A DNA stretch of 64,000 nucleotides, taken from contig JAUSOQ010000078.1 in NCBI GenBank assembly GCA_030655755.1, positions 32,269-96,268 of the forward strand. The letters are read 5' to 3'. The notes below the pieces were generated by a model, which was given only the letters and a program-made list of their open reading frames with translations, did not search any database and was not told the origin of the DNA. Every line of letters starts with the position of its first letter. The stretch's first letter is position 1. The position numbers were made by a program, and so were the translations under genes. Shown piece by piece: positions 63,467 through 64,000 of the stretch. This DNA comes from Coriobacteriia bacterium (GTDB lineage: Bacteria > Actinomycetota > Coriobacteriia > Anaerosomatales > Anaerosomataceae).

Positions 63467-63860
63467 CTCACCCGCTGTGTCACGTTCGATGAGGGGCAAT
63501 CGCGGGCGAGACACGAAGCCTGAACTCGAGCTACGACGTCTTCTTCGCGAGGCGGGCTACCCGGGCTATCGTCTGCACTGGAAGCAAGCAGCTGGACACC
63601 CCGACATCGCCTACCCAGGACGCAAGGTCGCGATTTTCGTCAACGGTTGCTTCTGGCATCGTTGCCCGCACTGTCAGCCTGCAGAACCGAAGTCCCACTC
63701 CGCGTTCTGGCGCAAGAAGTTCGAGTTGAATCAAGAGCGGGATGCACGCAAACGACACGAGCTTGAAGAGGCGGGCTGGATGGTAGTCACGGTGTGGGAA
63801 TGCGAAATCAAGGACATGCCGAACGAGGTAATCCAACAAATCGCACGAGCGCTTGACTGA
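63432..63860 (+). CDS. vsr: Very short patch repair endonuclease
   Basis: Nicks DNA next to T:G mismatches that arise when 5-methylcytosine deaminates at methylated sites. The 142-residue protein has NRGRDTKPELELRRLL (about 22-37), the catalytic Asp in GHPDIAYP (about 58), and the zinc/active-site region in FVNGCFWHRCPHC. The overlap with dcm is the usual arrangement. The matching restriction enzyme, if any, would lie beyond 64000. Confidence 0.94.
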   Translation: MVSKLGPIPEPSSPAVSRSMRGNRGRDTKPELELRRLLREAGYPGYRLHWKQAAGHPDIAYPGRKVAIFVNGCFWHRCPHCQPAEPKSHSAFWRKKFELNQERDARKRHELEEAGWMVVTVWECEIKDMPNEVIQQIARALD

Positions 63861-63960
63861 CCCTAGCCCGACTTTCCTGGCTCTGCTCTCTTGAGCGCGG
63901 AAATGAGCAGGTCAGTGGTGGTGCGAGAGTCCGCCGCGTGTATTACCTAAACACGGCCTT

Positions 63961-64000
63961 TCAGCGGGACGGGGCGTAGGCATCCAGACCGAACAGGTCG
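63961..64000 (-). other. Possible C-terminal end of the next gene (minus strand)
   Basis: The last 40 bases can be read on the minus strand as DLFGLDAYAPSR followed by TGA (63961-63963). It could be the end of a gene that continues past the window, but 12 codons are too few to be sure. The 100 bases between vsr and this point show nothing recognisable. Confidence 0.3.

Overview
The window is high-GC, densely coded DNA. PorGDAB pyruvate:ferredoxin oxidoreductase, a large multihaem cytochrome c, arginine deiminase and carbamate kinase, DUF362 and DUF2207 proteins and a DUF2510-type protein together suggest an anaerobic actinobacterium, most likely a Coriobacteriia relative of the OPB41/Anaerosomatales type. 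That placement is an inference from gene content; no 16S rRNA gene is present.

Layout. 1-5.3 kb: asd and aspartokinase, then a periplasmic-type binding lipoprotein in tandem with a HAMP-GAF-HD-GYP receptor. 5.4-8.5 kb: the porGDAB operon. 8.6-11.5 kb: recR, ybaB, dnaX and the SRP RNA. 11.5-19.6 kb: small regulators and metabolism (receiver protein, zinc-ribbon protein, DUF362 iron-sulfur protein, psuG, EamA transporter, HAD, LOG protein, tautomerase, UshA-type phosphoesterase). 19.6-25.1 kb: typA, a DEAD-box helicase, a MacB/FtsX-type ABC pair and a cold-shock gene. 25.2-31.5 kb: DUF45 metallopeptidase, amidohydrolase, ThiS/MoaD-like protein, arcA, tdk, a deleted aminotransferase pseudogene, a PaaI thioesterase and arcC. 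31.5-35.4 kb: yqeY, a DUF2510 protein, a VF530 protein and the tdh-kbl threonine degradation pair. 35.5-40.6 kb: secreted and cell-envelope proteins (subtilisin, RlpA-like, broken CPBP protease, L,D-transpeptidase, VanX-like dipeptidase).

41.1-44.65 kb is the most unusual part. The intact tRNA-Ser(CGA) gene is followed on its 3' side by two displaced, slightly diverged copies of its 3' half. Both copies break at the anticodon loop, as expected for attachment sites of a tyrosine recombinase. They bracket two small cargo units: a GH13 amylase-family gene, and a 'mobile mystery protein' A/B pair (HTH plus Fic). No integrase is visible.

44.8-53.6 kb: a frameshifted cyclase-like gene, a second ThiS-like protein, a GDT1 transporter, a receiver/degenerate GGDEF protein, tRNA-Ser(GGA), an RsbRD-PAS histidine kinase, two small unknown proteins, a DUF2207 membrane protein and tadA. 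53.7-54.2 kb: tRNA-Ser(UGA), tRNA-Ser(GCU) and tRNA-Arg(ACG). All four serine tRNA isoacceptors and serS lie within 15 kb. serS, tRNA-Ser, tadA, SRP RNA, dnaX, ybaB and recR occur on the minus strand in the same order as the compact Bacillus cluster, but stretched over about 50 kb.

54.2-64 kb: a second LOG-like protein, a PEGA/beta-propeller protein, a small cysteine protein, a relic of the gnd 3' end, a 12-haem cytochrome, serS, a FitAB-type toxin-antitoxin pair with a palindromic operator, a DUF1016 (YhcG) nuclease, a membrane protein and a dcm-vsr pair at the edge. Several genes are visibly decaying: the aminotransferase, CPBP protease, cyclase-like gene, gnd tail and a truncated membrane protein.
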